From JBLHZY01 sp050633265 (GTDB lineage Bacteria; Pseudomonadota; Alphaproteobacteria; Rhodobacterales; Rhodobacteraceae), in NCBI GenBank assembly GCA_050633265.1, contig JBOEGE010000004.1, positions 186,001-250,000 on the forward strand: a stretch of 64,000 nucleotides of DNA, read 5' to 3'. Shown here in pieces: positions 54,766 to 62,888 of the stretch (its first letter is position 1; each line of letters opens with the position of its first letter). The position numbers were made by a program, and so were the translations under genes. The notes beneath the pieces are model-generated. The model was not told where the DNA came from and made no database searches. It saw only the letters and a program-made list of their open reading frames with translations.

Positions 54766-56184
54766 ATGAAACAGGCCGTTGTGATCCTTCATGGAATGGG
54801 CGAGCAGATCCCCATGCAGACCCTGCGTTCATTTGTTGATGCGGTTTGGACCAAGGATGAAACGCTTATTGATCGCGGTCGCCCCGATAGTGATACGGGC
54901 GGTGTTCGGGCCGAAAACCCCACATGGGGCAAGCCTGATCCGCGCAATCGAAGCTTTGAGCTGCGCCGCATCACCACCGAGCGTTCGGACGGCGGCTTTC
55001 AGACGGATTTTTACGAGTATTACTGGGCGCATCTCATGCATGGCACGACGTGGGAGCAAGTGCAGAGCTGGATCATGGGGCTCTTGTTTCGCAATCCGAT
55101 AACGCGTGTTCCGCCCCCTGTTCGGTTTGCGTGGTGTGTTCTTTGGCTCGTAACGCTTGGGCTAATTTGGCTCGGAATAGACTCTATTATGGCCGAAAAG
55201 GGGCCAGATACGCCACTTGGCCGTCTGTTTCAAGCGGGTGTTGCTTTGGTTGGCGGCTGGTTTGTAAGCAATATTTTGGTACGCCGTTTTGGCGATGTTG
55301 CACGATATGTTAAGGCCGCGCCGCGCAATGTTGGCCGCCGTCAGGAGATCCGCGAAAAAGGGGTCGAGCTGCTTGAAAACCTGATCCGCGCGCGAGATGA
55401 AGATGGCGCGCGTATCTATGAGCGGATCACTGTTGTTGCGCATTCGTTGGGGACGATCGTTGCCTATGATATTTTGAGCCACACGTTTGCGCGGATGAAC
55501 ACGCAGAACGAAATCACTGATCGCAAATCCATGGCACAGCCCGCACGGGCCCATTTGGAGCAATTGGTTCAAGATGGATTGGGCTTGAGCGATAGCGAAA
55601 AAACAGAGCCTAACACATGGGAAATTGATACATTTCAACAAGCACAGGACGCCGCGAGGGAAGAGCTTTTGGCGCAAGGCGGGCTTTGGAATGTTACTGA
55701 TTTTATCACATTGGGGTCGCCGCTCACCCATGCCGAATTTTTGATGGCGCAGGATATGGATGATCTGCGGGTTCAGCAAAGCCGCCGCATTTTACCAACC
55801 TGCCCACCTGTGATGGAGTTTGATCGAAAAACCAAGCGCCAGCATATTGGCTATCGCGCTGGCGCCCTTTCAAAGATTGGCAAGGGAACGAGCCCGCTTG
55901 ATCCGCGCATTCCGCATCACGCGGCGCTTTTCGCTTATACGCGCTGGACGAACCTCTATTCACCGCATGCGCTTATTGTGAAGGGCGATATCGTTTCTGG
56001 CCCGGTCGGAGGGCAATTTGGCCAAAGCAATGGCGCGGCGCATATCAGCGGCATTAGGGACATTCCTGTCATGGAAGACGGCTTTGTGACTCACAACAAT
56101 TACTGGAAACTTGGCGATGGAAATACCACGCCAAGCCATATCAAAACACTGCGCGCAGCGTTGCGGTTGGGGCGGCCGAAATAG
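54766..56184 (+). CDS. Membrane-associated alpha/beta-hydrolase (lipase-like)
   Basis: 472 residues. The N-terminal strand and oxyanion loop AVVILHGMGEQIPMQTLRSF and the nucleophile elbow VVAHSLGTIVAYDIL (G replaced by A before HSLG) mark a lipase-type hydrolase. Between them are two membrane helices (VRFAWCVLWLVTLGLIWLG and FQAGVALVGGWFVSNILV), so the catalytic domain is inner-membrane anchored. A late TLGSPLTHAEFL segment is typical of lipases. ATG 54766 has GGAGA upstream. It converges on the HNH gene with a 13-nt gap. Function unknown; a membrane-damaging effector is one possibility, a housekeeping lipase another. Confidence 0.75.
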   Translation: MKQAVVILHGMGEQIPMQTLRSFVDAVWTKDETLIDRGRPDSDTGGVRAENPTWGKPDPRNRSFELRRITTERSDGGFQTDFYEYYWAHLMHGTTWEQVQSWIMGLLFRNPITRVPPPVRFAWCVLWLVTLGLIWLGIDSIMAEKGPDTPLGRLFQAGVALVGGWFVSNILVRRFGDVARYVKAAPRNVGRRQEIREKGVELLENLIRARDEDGARIYERITVVAHSLGTIVAYDILSHTFARMNTQNEITDRKSMAQPARAHLEQLVQDGLGLSDSEKTEPNTWEIDTFQQAQDAAREELLAQGGLWNVTDFITLGSPLTHAEFLMAQDMDDLRVQQSRRILPTCPPVMEFDRKTKRQHIGYRAGALSKIGKGTSPLDPRIPHHAALFAYTRWTNLYSPHALIVKGDIVSGPVGGQFGQSNGAAHISGIRDIPVMEDGFVTHNNYWKLGDGNTTPSHIKTLRAALRLGRPK

Positions 56185-56197
56185 TGTCTAATATGGC

Positions 56198-57088
56198 TTA
56201 ACTGATTGCATTTTGAAGCTCTAAGACCAGTGCATTGAGAAGTTGATTTCCGATGGCAGAAAATGGCTGCGCCTCGGAGCAGAGCAGCTGAAAGGATTGG
56301 ATATCCTCTAAAAGGAGGTCCTTGAGGAGTTGGGCTGTTTGATCATCAGCAGCATCCAGGCGGCGAATGCGATTGCGGATTTTATCGCGCATATTTCGAA
56401 GCAGAAGCGCCTTTTGCAGGCGTTCCTCGGTTAGCCTGCGCCGATTGAGGCCCAGAACATCAATGGTGTGCGCGCCGATTTCTGAGCCTTGCTTCGCAAT
56501 CACTGTAACCAGAGGGCCATCAATGAGAAATTCGAGGTGATCATTGGGATCGGTGACTGTTGGGTCAATTATGAGCGGCTCTTCGAGCGCAATATCTGCA
56601 TCGGGGGACGTGACCCAAGATTGATGCGCGACGGGAAAGGAATGAAGCTTGCCGCGCAGGACCATCTCACCATTCTCAAAGGCGTCTTCGATCTCATCGG
56701 CGCTCCAATCGGGATCAATGATAAGCTGTTTGCGCCCCTGATTGCAGTGCGAGCAGCTGAGCACGAGGTTGGAATAATCCATCGCGAGCCACCAATAGCC
56801 GGGATGATCAAAGCCAGCCGCCTCGGCCTCTTTCACGGCGCCTTTCGGGCGGTAATGCTCAATATCAGTGTCTGATGTGCCTGCAATTGTACCTTCGCAA
56901 TAGGCGCATTTGCCGTGAAAAAGATCGCGAAGGGCCTCGCGGACATCCGGGCGCTTGTAGGCTTTGTAAAAGGTTCCGGGTGGTGGCTCGTTAAAGGCGC
57001 GGGCTTCGGCAAGTTCGCGGGCGCCGGCGCTGGCAGGATCATCGAGCTTTAGGGAATCGGGCGTTTCGCCGCGTGTAACAAAGATCAT
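56198..57088 (-). CDS. HNH endonuclease, PtuB-like
   Basis: 296 residues with an intact HNH nuclease core: GKCAYC (C61, C64), then DIEHYRPKG (H78, R80, P81, K82), then YSNLVLSCSHCNQGRK (C112, C115, N116, K120). The zinc cysteines and the catalytic His are present. A C-terminal domain (EPLIIDPTVTDPNDHLEF, then GAHTIDVLGLNRRRLTEERL) follows. ATG 57088 lies 4 nt after the ATPase stop; an in-frame upstream start would overlap it. Nuclease paired with an ATPase resembles Septu (PtuA-PtuB) defence. It is paralogous to the ATPase N-terminus. Confidence 0.8.
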   Translation of the reverse strand: MIFVTRGETPDSLKLDDPASAGARELAEARAFNEPPPGTFYKAYKRPDVREALRDLFHGKCAYCEGTIAGTSDTDIEHYRPKGAVKEAEAAGFDHPGYWWLAMDYSNLVLSCSHCNQGRKQLIIDPDWSADEIEDAFENGEMVLRGKLHSFPVAHQSWVTSPDADIALEEPLIIDPTVTDPNDHLEFLIDGPLVTVIAKQGSEIGAHTIDVLGLNRRRLTEERLQKALLLRNMRDKIRNRIRRLDAADDQTAQLLKDLLLEDIQSFQLLCSEAQPFSAIGNQLLNALVLELQNAIS

Positions 57089-57092
57089 CGGC

Positions 57093-59393
57093 CTAGTCTT
57101 TCGGCTCAGAGCGCAGCGCGGCAAGCAGATCTCGAACCATATCTTTGCGCCCAGCGTTCTTCATTTTGGATAAGGGCGCGACGGGATCAATTGTTGCTTC
57201 CTTTAATGCCTTTGCGACGACTTGCGTTTGAAGAGAGTCCCCCACAGCCATGTTTTGCTCGATATCAACGCGCAAATATGCGGCCTCGCGGGCAAGGTCT
57301 TCGCTGAGCGTTGGTTTTTGCATAAGGGTTTGATAGCGCAGGAGTTTTGCATCCGTTTCGGGATCAGTTGAGCCCAGACCAAAGAACTCAGAGGTCAAAA
57401 TTTGCTCGGCGCGCATGCCGCGGGGATCGGGCAGATCTTTGAGGGTCTGAACGCTGGCGTCCTCATCCGCGCGCTGAAGCACAAAAACCTCGCCGTCATA
57501 CATGCCTTTGAGGCAGAGCGGATCATGGGTTGTGACGATGAATTGAATGCGCGGAAAGGCGCGGCGCAGAAGGTTCATGATCCGCATTTTCCAACGTGGA
57601 TGAAGATGGGTTTCGATCTCATCAATCAGCACAACAGCAGAGGCATATTCAATGTTATCATAGTGATACATCATTTCACGGATGATATCACAGGCCATAG
57701 CCACGACAGATTTATAGCCAACAGACATTTGCGAAAGTGGGGTATTGCCGCCGCCTGTTTCAATAATGATGCGGCCCTTTTCACGGGCGAAATAGGCGCT
57801 GCGATCCAGCATGAGCACTTCGCGAAGGGCGCGTGCTGCGATGTCGAACGTCGCTTGATCAACTTGGTTAAGCCAGGCGATTGGGTTGGCGATTGTATCC
57901 ATCGGATCAAAGAGCGAGCGGATGCGATAAGCGGGCGCACGAAAGCGGCGTTTCGCTTTTTTGGTGAAGTAACGGCGCGGGCCATAGGCGAGAACGATCT
58001 TGGCGCAATGGGGATCGCCTTCGAAACTGGGCGCGCCGGGCTGGCCGGAAAGCCGTGTTGTCTCGGATTGGCCTGCATAAGCGATTTCGACATTTAGCGG
58101 TGTATTAGAGACTGTTTTCCAATTCTCTGGATCGGGGCGGTGAAGCATATCATCGGGACTGATGTCTTCATCATCCAGCATCGCATCCAGCTCTTCGATC
58201 TCGTCTGTGCCGAGCAGCGCGAGCGCGAGTGCCTCTAAGACCGAGCTTTTGCCGGTCGCGTTTTCCCCAAGGATCAGCATGCAAGGTGTTTGATTTGGGC
58301 CTTCGATCGCTTCGGGGAGATCGAATTCGATAGATTTCAGAGCTTTGAAATTATCGATTTGGACATGTTTGATTGGGGCTGTGGCGAAGGGAAGGTTGGC
58401 GAGTTTAACGGTTCGGTTGGGCTTTTTGCTTGAGGCAGTGCTGAGTGATAAAAAATCTGTTGGGTCCGGCAGGGAGGCTTCTTCGAATGAAAAATCAGGC
58501 TCTAAATTGGGTGTTTCGAGCGTTGCGGCGGTGATCTGCGTTAGAAATGTGCTCAGGGCCTGATCGTCCATTTTGACGAGCGCATCGGCGAAGGTATGCA
58601 GATCCCAGACCGAAAGGTCGCGTTCAACGGCAAATTCAAGGACCGCGGCTTTGGTGGCTTCGGGGTGCATGTTGCCATGTTTGCCAAGGTCCAAAAGTAT
58701 AACGGCTTCGCGAATGGCTTCGGGGCGCTCTTCTCGGACGGTGCTGAAGGCTTTGTTTTCGATGTAGTCGATATAGGTGCGGACGGCTTCACGGCGCACA
58801 TTGATCAGCGCCTCTCGATTTAGCCCAATGATATGAATGGTTTCAGCGCCTTGGGGGGACTTTCCTTCCACCATGCCATTGGGCTTAAAGGAAAAATGTT
58901 CGCCAGGAAGTGATATGCTTTCCCTATCGCAAGGATCGATCAGAAGCGCGTCTTCGTCTGCGATTAGGTTGATTGGTGTATTGAGGCGCGCGCGAGGGCC
59001 TTTGACGGGGAAATAGTTTGATTTCATGCTCGCGCAAGTTTCACAGACCAGCAGCATGTTTTCCCATTCATAGGCCAGCCAGACATAGTGAAGCATATCT
59101 GTTTGGCCATCGGCATCAGCGGCAAATCCGGGCGGGCGGTGCAGGTGAACACTAATAGTTTTGCGCGCAGGAACATCGCTTTCGCAATAGGCGCAGCGGC
59201 CTTCGAAGAGCACTCGCAGCGCATTGTCGACTTCGGGCTGGGCGGCGAAGCTTGGGTCATATGGCGCGCGAAGCTGGGCTTTGCTGCCTTCGGCGCTGTC
59301 CATATAGGCGCGCATTTCTTCGCGAAGGCGCTCGGCCTCGTCGGATTGGAGTAGTTTGGGGGCGCTTACGGCGCTTCGATCAATAAATCTCAT
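57093..59393 (-). CDS. ATPase with N-terminal degenerate HNH domain, PtuA-like
   Basis: 766 residues in two parts. Residues about 1-290 are a diverged copy of the neighbouring HNH protein: CAYC (C67, C70) and CETC (C117, C120) are kept, but the HYRPK motif reads LHRPP (L84 in place of His) and the Asn after the last Cys is Ala (A121). The tail GAETIHIIGLNREAL also matches. Residues about 340-766 are an SMC/ABC-like ATPase: Walker A LGENATGKSS (about 375-384), signature-like LSQMSVGYKS, Walker B VVLIDEIETHLHP (about 587-599) and TTHDP. ATG 59393 follows GGCGGA; a TTG at 59405 is less likely. Likely partner of the HNH nuclease. Confidence 0.85.
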   Translation of the reverse strand: MRFIDRSAVSAPKLLQSDEAERLREEMRAYMDSAEGSKAQLRAPYDPSFAAQPEVDNALRVLFEGRCAYCESDVPARKTISVHLHRPPGFAADADGQTDMLHYVWLAYEWENMLLVCETCASMKSNYFPVKGPRARLNTPINLIADEDALLIDPCDRESISLPGEHFSFKPNGMVEGKSPQGAETIHIIGLNREALINVRREAVRTYIDYIENKAFSTVREERPEAIREAVILLDLGKHGNMHPEATKAAVLEFAVERDLSVWDLHTFADALVKMDDQALSTFLTQITAATLETPNLEPDFSFEEASLPDPTDFLSLSTASSKKPNRTVKLANLPFATAPIKHVQIDNFKALKSIEFDLPEAIEGPNQTPCMLILGENATGKSSVLEALALALLGTDEIEELDAMLDDEDISPDDMLHRPDPENWKTVSNTPLNVEIAYAGQSETTRLSGQPGAPSFEGDPHCAKIVLAYGPRRYFTKKAKRRFRAPAYRIRSLFDPMDTIANPIAWLNQVDQATFDIAARALREVLMLDRSAYFAREKGRIIIETGGGNTPLSQMSVGYKSVVAMACDIIREMMYHYDNIEYASAVVLIDEIETHLHPRWKMRIMNLLRRAFPRIQFIVTTHDPLCLKGMYDGEVFVLQRADEDASVQTLKDLPDPRGMRAEQILTSEFFGLGSTDPETDAKLLRYQTLMQKPTLSEDLAREAAYLRVDIEQNMAVGDSLQTQVVAKALKEATIDPVAPLSKMKNAGRKDMVRDLLAALRSEPKD

Positions 59394-59513
59394 GTGTTCC
59401 GCCAACGCTTATGTGCAATGCTGAAGTCGGGTCTTGAATAGGTTTACCTTAGGGGAATGGCGCTGGCCGATCCAGTGGGCTATTCCAGACCCTAGAGCAA
59501 AAGGAGCAGAGCC

Positions 59514-60206
59514 ATGACCAAGCCGATTTTTGATGTCCCGAGTCATCCGATGATCCCGATTGTGGGCGATGAGCGTGGCTATCCTGTGCGCCGGATTTTC
59601 TGTGTTGGGCGCAACTATGCCGCCCATGCCGCCGAGATGGGGATGGAGGTCGATCGCTCTACCCCGTTTTACTTTACCAAGAGCCCCGCAGCGATTGCTT
59701 TGAGCGGCTCGAAGATTGCCTATCCCGGAGGTACAGATAACTACCATTACGAGATGGAAATGGTGATTGCGATGGGGTCTGAGATATACAAAACAGACAC
59801 TGATACGGCCAAAAAGGCCATATTTGGCTATGGTTGTGGGCTTGATATGACGCGGCGCGATTTGCAGATGTCAGAGCGCGCGCAGCAGCGGCCTTGGGAT
59901 TTGGGTAAGGATGTAGAGCAATCGGCAGTGCTTGGGGCGATTACGCCGGTTGATGCTTTTGGTGAGGTTGCGGATCAAGCGATCCGACTTCGCCAGAACG
60001 GGGAGGTGCGCCAAGATGCCGTTTTGAGCGATATGATTTATTCCCCGGTTGAGATTCTTGTGCACCTTTCAGGCTTTTATCATTTGGGGCCAGGGGATTT
60101 GATTTATACAGGAACGCCGGCTGGTGTTGGCGCTGTTGAGATTGGCGATCGGCTTGAGGGCGAAATCGAGGGGCTTGTGCCAATTTCGGTTCAGATCGTG
60201 GCCTAA
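59514..60206 (+). CDS. Fumarylacetoacetate hydrolase family protein
   Basis: 230 residues. FAH-family C-C hydrolase or decarboxylase with VGRNYAAHAAEM, the metal-binding acidic residues in YHYEMEMVIAMG, DMTRRDLQ and TGTPAGVGAVEIGD. The closest group by eye is fumarylpyruvate hydrolases, which cleave an intermediate of gentisate breakdown, but the family is broad. It precedes a GMC oxidoreductase by 65 nt. AAAAGGAG precedes the ATG. Confidence 0.9.
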   Translation: MTKPIFDVPSHPMIPIVGDERGYPVRRIFCVGRNYAAHAAEMGMEVDRSTPFYFTKSPAAIALSGSKIAYPGGTDNYHYEMEMVIAMGSEIYKTDTDTAKKAIFGYGCGLDMTRRDLQMSERAQQRPWDLGKDVEQSAVLGAITPVDAFGEVADQAIRLRQNGEVRQDAVLSDMIYSPVEILVHLSGFYHLGPGDLIYTGTPAGVGAVEIGDRLEGEIEGLVPISVQIVA

Positions 60207-60271
60207 ACAGGCTCTAACACACCGTAAATGGTTCAGGTTGCCGCGGTTGGCAGCGTTTGGGAGGGCGGAGC

Positions 60272-61858
60272 ATGGAGCAGTTTGATTATATCGTTGTCGG
60301 AGCGGGCAGCGCGGGCTGCGTGCTTGCCAACCGGTTGAGCGAAAAGCATCGGGTTTTGTTGCTCGAGGCCGGTGGGCGGGACAATTATCACTGGATCCAT
60401 ATCCCCATTGGTTATCTCTATTGCATCGGCAATCCGCGCACCGACTGGGGCTTTTCCACCGCGCCAGAGCCGGGCTTGAACGGACGCAGTCTTTTGTATC
60501 CGCGCGGGCGGGTTTTGGGCGGCTGTAGTTCGATCAACGGGATGTTGTATCTGCGCGGCCAGTCCGCGGATTTTGATCATTGGCGTCAGCTTGGGAATAC
60601 CGGCTGGGGCTGGGATGATGTCCTGCCCTATTTCAAGAAGAGTGAGGATTATGTTGAAGGGCCCTCAGAGATGCATGGCTCTGGCGGCGAATGGCGGGTT
60701 GAGAATCAGCGGCTTCATTGGGATGTGCTCGATGATTTCATGGAAGCTGCTTCGCAGGCGGGCATCCCCAAAACGGATGATTTTAACGCAGGCGATAATG
60801 AAGGCGTTGGCTATTTTAAGGTCAATCAGCGCAGCGGTTGGCGGTGGAATACGGCTAAGGCATTCTTGCGCCCGGTGAACGCGCGCGAGAGTTTGAAGAT
60901 AGAAACCCATGCGCAGGTCGAACGGATTGTGATTGAGGAGGGGCGCGCTATTGGGGTTCGGTATCGCCAGAACGGTGAGGTGGTTGAGGCGCGCGCCGGG
61001 GCGGAAGTGATCCTTTCAGCAGGCGCCGTTGGATCGCCGCAGATATTGCAGCTTTCGGGGGTTGGGCCGGGCGCGCTTTTGCAGACGCACGGGATTGCGG
61101 TGGAGCATGATCAGCCCGCCATTGGCGAGAACCTTCAGGATCATCTACAAATCCGTTGCGCCTATAAAGTGAGTGGTGCCAAGACGCTCAACACGATGGC
61201 GAACTCTCTTTTTGGCAAGGCCAAGATCGGGCTGGAATATGCGTTGAAACGCACGGGGCCGATGTCTATGGCGCCGAGCCAGCTTGGGGCGTTTGCGCGT
61301 TCGCGCCCTGATTTGGCGACACCAGATTTGGAATATCACGTGCAGCCGCTCTCTTTAGGGGCTTTTGGCGGGGATCTTGATCCATTTGATGCGATCACAG
61401 CGAGCGTGTGCAATTTGCGTCCCGAAAGCCGAGGGCATGTGCGGATTGCATCGCCTGATCCAACGGCGCATCCGGTGATCCAGCCGAATTATCTTTCTGC
61501 GCCTGCGGATCGCCAAGTTGCTGCGGATGCGATTCGCCTTACACGGCGCATCATGGAGCAGCCTGCGATGGCGCGTTATCGCCCGGATGAGTTCAAGCCT
61601 GGTGCCGAGATGACCAGTGATGAAGAGCTTGCGCGCGCGGCAGGTGATATTGGCACAACGATCTTTCATCCTGTTGGCACGGTGCGGATGGGCGCAGATG
61701 CGGCCGCCCCGCTTGATCCGCAATTGCGCCTGCGCGGGATCAAGGGCTTGCGGGTCGTTGATGCCAGCGTGATGCCGCGGATCACCTCGGGCAATACCAA
61801 TTCCCCGACCATTATGATTGCCGAGAAGGCCGCCGATATGATCCTTTCAAACGCCTGA
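60272..61858 (+). CDS. GMC-family FAD oxidoreductase (choline/alcohol dehydrogenase-like)
   Basis: 528-residue flavoprotein. N-terminal FAD motif IVVGAGSAGCVLANRL, PRGRVLGGCSSINGMLYLRG, GAVGSPQILQLSGVG, and the C-terminal active-site region (HPVGTVRMG) with NTNSPTIMIAEKAADMIL. Oxidises a primary alcohol or choline-type substrate to an aldehyde; the substrate is not fixed. ATG 60272 has GGGAGG upstream; an in-frame codon at 60257 is a longer alternative. No betaine-aldehyde dehydrogenase lies next to it, so a choline role is not supported by context. Confidence 0.9.
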   Translation: MEQFDYIVVGAGSAGCVLANRLSEKHRVLLLEAGGRDNYHWIHIPIGYLYCIGNPRTDWGFSTAPEPGLNGRSLLYPRGRVLGGCSSINGMLYLRGQSADFDHWRQLGNTGWGWDDVLPYFKKSEDYVEGPSEMHGSGGEWRVENQRLHWDVLDDFMEAASQAGIPKTDDFNAGDNEGVGYFKVNQRSGWRWNTAKAFLRPVNARESLKIETHAQVERIVIEEGRAIGVRYRQNGEVVEARAGAEVILSAGAVGSPQILQLSGVGPGALLQTHGIAVEHDQPAIGENLQDHLQIRCAYKVSGAKTLNTMANSLFGKAKIGLEYALKRTGPMSMAPSQLGAFARSRPDLATPDLEYHVQPLSLGAFGGDLDPFDAITASVCNLRPESRGHVRIASPDPTAHPVIQPNYLSAPADRQVAADAIRLTRRIMEQPAMARYRPDEFKPGAEMTSDEELARAAGDIGTTIFHPVGTVRMGADAAAPLDPQLRLRGIKGLRVVDASVMPRITSGNTNSPTIMIAEKAADMILSNA

Positions 61859-61939
61859 AATACTGAAAATTTTATCAGTTAAGCGGGTGTTCACTCGGGG
61901 CTGCTATTGATGGGCTTGGGTGAAAAATGAGGTGGTGGA

Positions 61940-62788
61940 ATGAGCGCGAAAGCCAACGCGCCAATCATCATCAAGCGTAAGAAAGTTGTGGGCGGCGATG
62001 GCCACCACGGCGGCGCATGGAAAGTGGCTTATGCCGATTTTGTGACAGCCATGATGGCGTTCTTTCTCTTGATGTGGTTGCTGAACGCGACAACAGAAAA
62101 GCAACGCAAGGGCGTGGCGGATTACTTCTCTCCGACGATTCCGGTGAATCGGATTTCGGGCGGCGGGGATGGTGCGTTTGGCGGGGATTCCGTCTTTACC
62201 GAAGAAACCTTGGCCCGCAATGGCACAGGGGCTTCGCTGAAAAATCCGACTGTGGATAATCAGGCGCGCGGCGATCAGGGCATGGGCGATGCAGAGGCTG
62301 GCGAGAAAGAGGCCGAAGATGCGGCCGCGATAGCTGATGTGCAGGCCGCTTTGAGCGCAATGAGCGGCGAGAGCATGGTTGCTGAACAGGCGCTGCGCCA
62401 TATCATCACGAAAGTGACGGATGAGGGGCTGATCATCGAGATTTTTGATCTCCCCGATGAGCCACTCTTTGATCGCGCAACGGCTGAGCCCACTGAAATT
62501 ACATATGAACTGATGGAGATGATGGGTAATGTTTTCGCCCTGGTAAAGAATGAGATTGCCGCCAATGGGCATATGGCCTCGCAGGCTTTGGCTTTTGCGC
62601 GCAACCCGGTTTGGGATCTCTCTAGTGCGCGGGCAGATAAGATGCGCCAGATGCTTGAGAATGAGGGCATTGCCGCTTCGCGTATTCAGCGGGTCTCTGG
62701 ATTTGCAGATCGCAAACGGGCTGTGAGCAATCCAATGGCAGTGCGCAACAATCGAATTGAGCTGATCCTGTTGCGCCAAGATCGCTAG
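61940..62788 (+). CDS. motB: Flagellar motor stator protein MotB
   Basis: 282 residues. The single membrane helix with the essential proton-carrying aspartate is WKVAYADFVTAMMAFFLLMW. The plug and linker region follows, and the C-terminal OmpA-like domain (about residues 145-282) ends in a basic IELILLRQDR. The peptidoglycan-binding GHTD of other MotB proteins reads GHMA here, which I believe is normal for Rhodobacteraceae. GAGGTGGTGGA precedes the ATG. No MotA is next to it; flgE follows. Confidence 0.92.
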   Translation: MSAKANAPIIIKRKKVVGGDGHHGGAWKVAYADFVTAMMAFFLLMWLLNATTEKQRKGVADYFSPTIPVNRISGGGDGAFGGDSVFTEETLARNGTGASLKNPTVDNQARGDQGMGDAEAGEKEAEDAAAIADVQAALSAMSGESMVAEQALRHIITKVTDEGLIIEIFDLPDEPLFDRATAEPTEITYELMEMMGNVFALVKNEIAANGHMASQALAFARNPVWDLSSARADKMRQMLENEGIAASRIQRVSGFADRKRAVSNPMAVRNNRIELILLRQDR

Positions 62789-62828
62789 AGAAAAAGATAG
62801 AATTTTAGCTGTTAGCGGGCTGTTAAGG

Positions 62829-62838
62829 ACAGCGCTGT
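62829..62838. promoter_or_regulatory. 10-bp palindrome before flgE
   Basis: ACAGCGCTGT, a perfect palindrome 51 nt before the flgE start, preceded by two CTGTTA repeats and a TTAAGG. Possible flagellar regulator site; weak evidence. Confidence 0.25.
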
Positions 62839-62888
62839 AGTTCTGATGCTTGACCCTCCAGGGAACAGCAGCAGAAAGGCGCTTTCCA

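Noticed and set aside
56198..59393. A retron or toxin-antitoxin system
   Set aside because: No reverse transcriptase, no structured non-coding RNA and no small antitoxin gene seen next to the ATPase/HNH pair.
61862..61886. AT-rich inverted repeat ACTGA-N8-TCAGT after the GMC oxidoreductase gene as a terminator
   Set aside because: Only 5 bp of stem and no U-tract; too weak to call.
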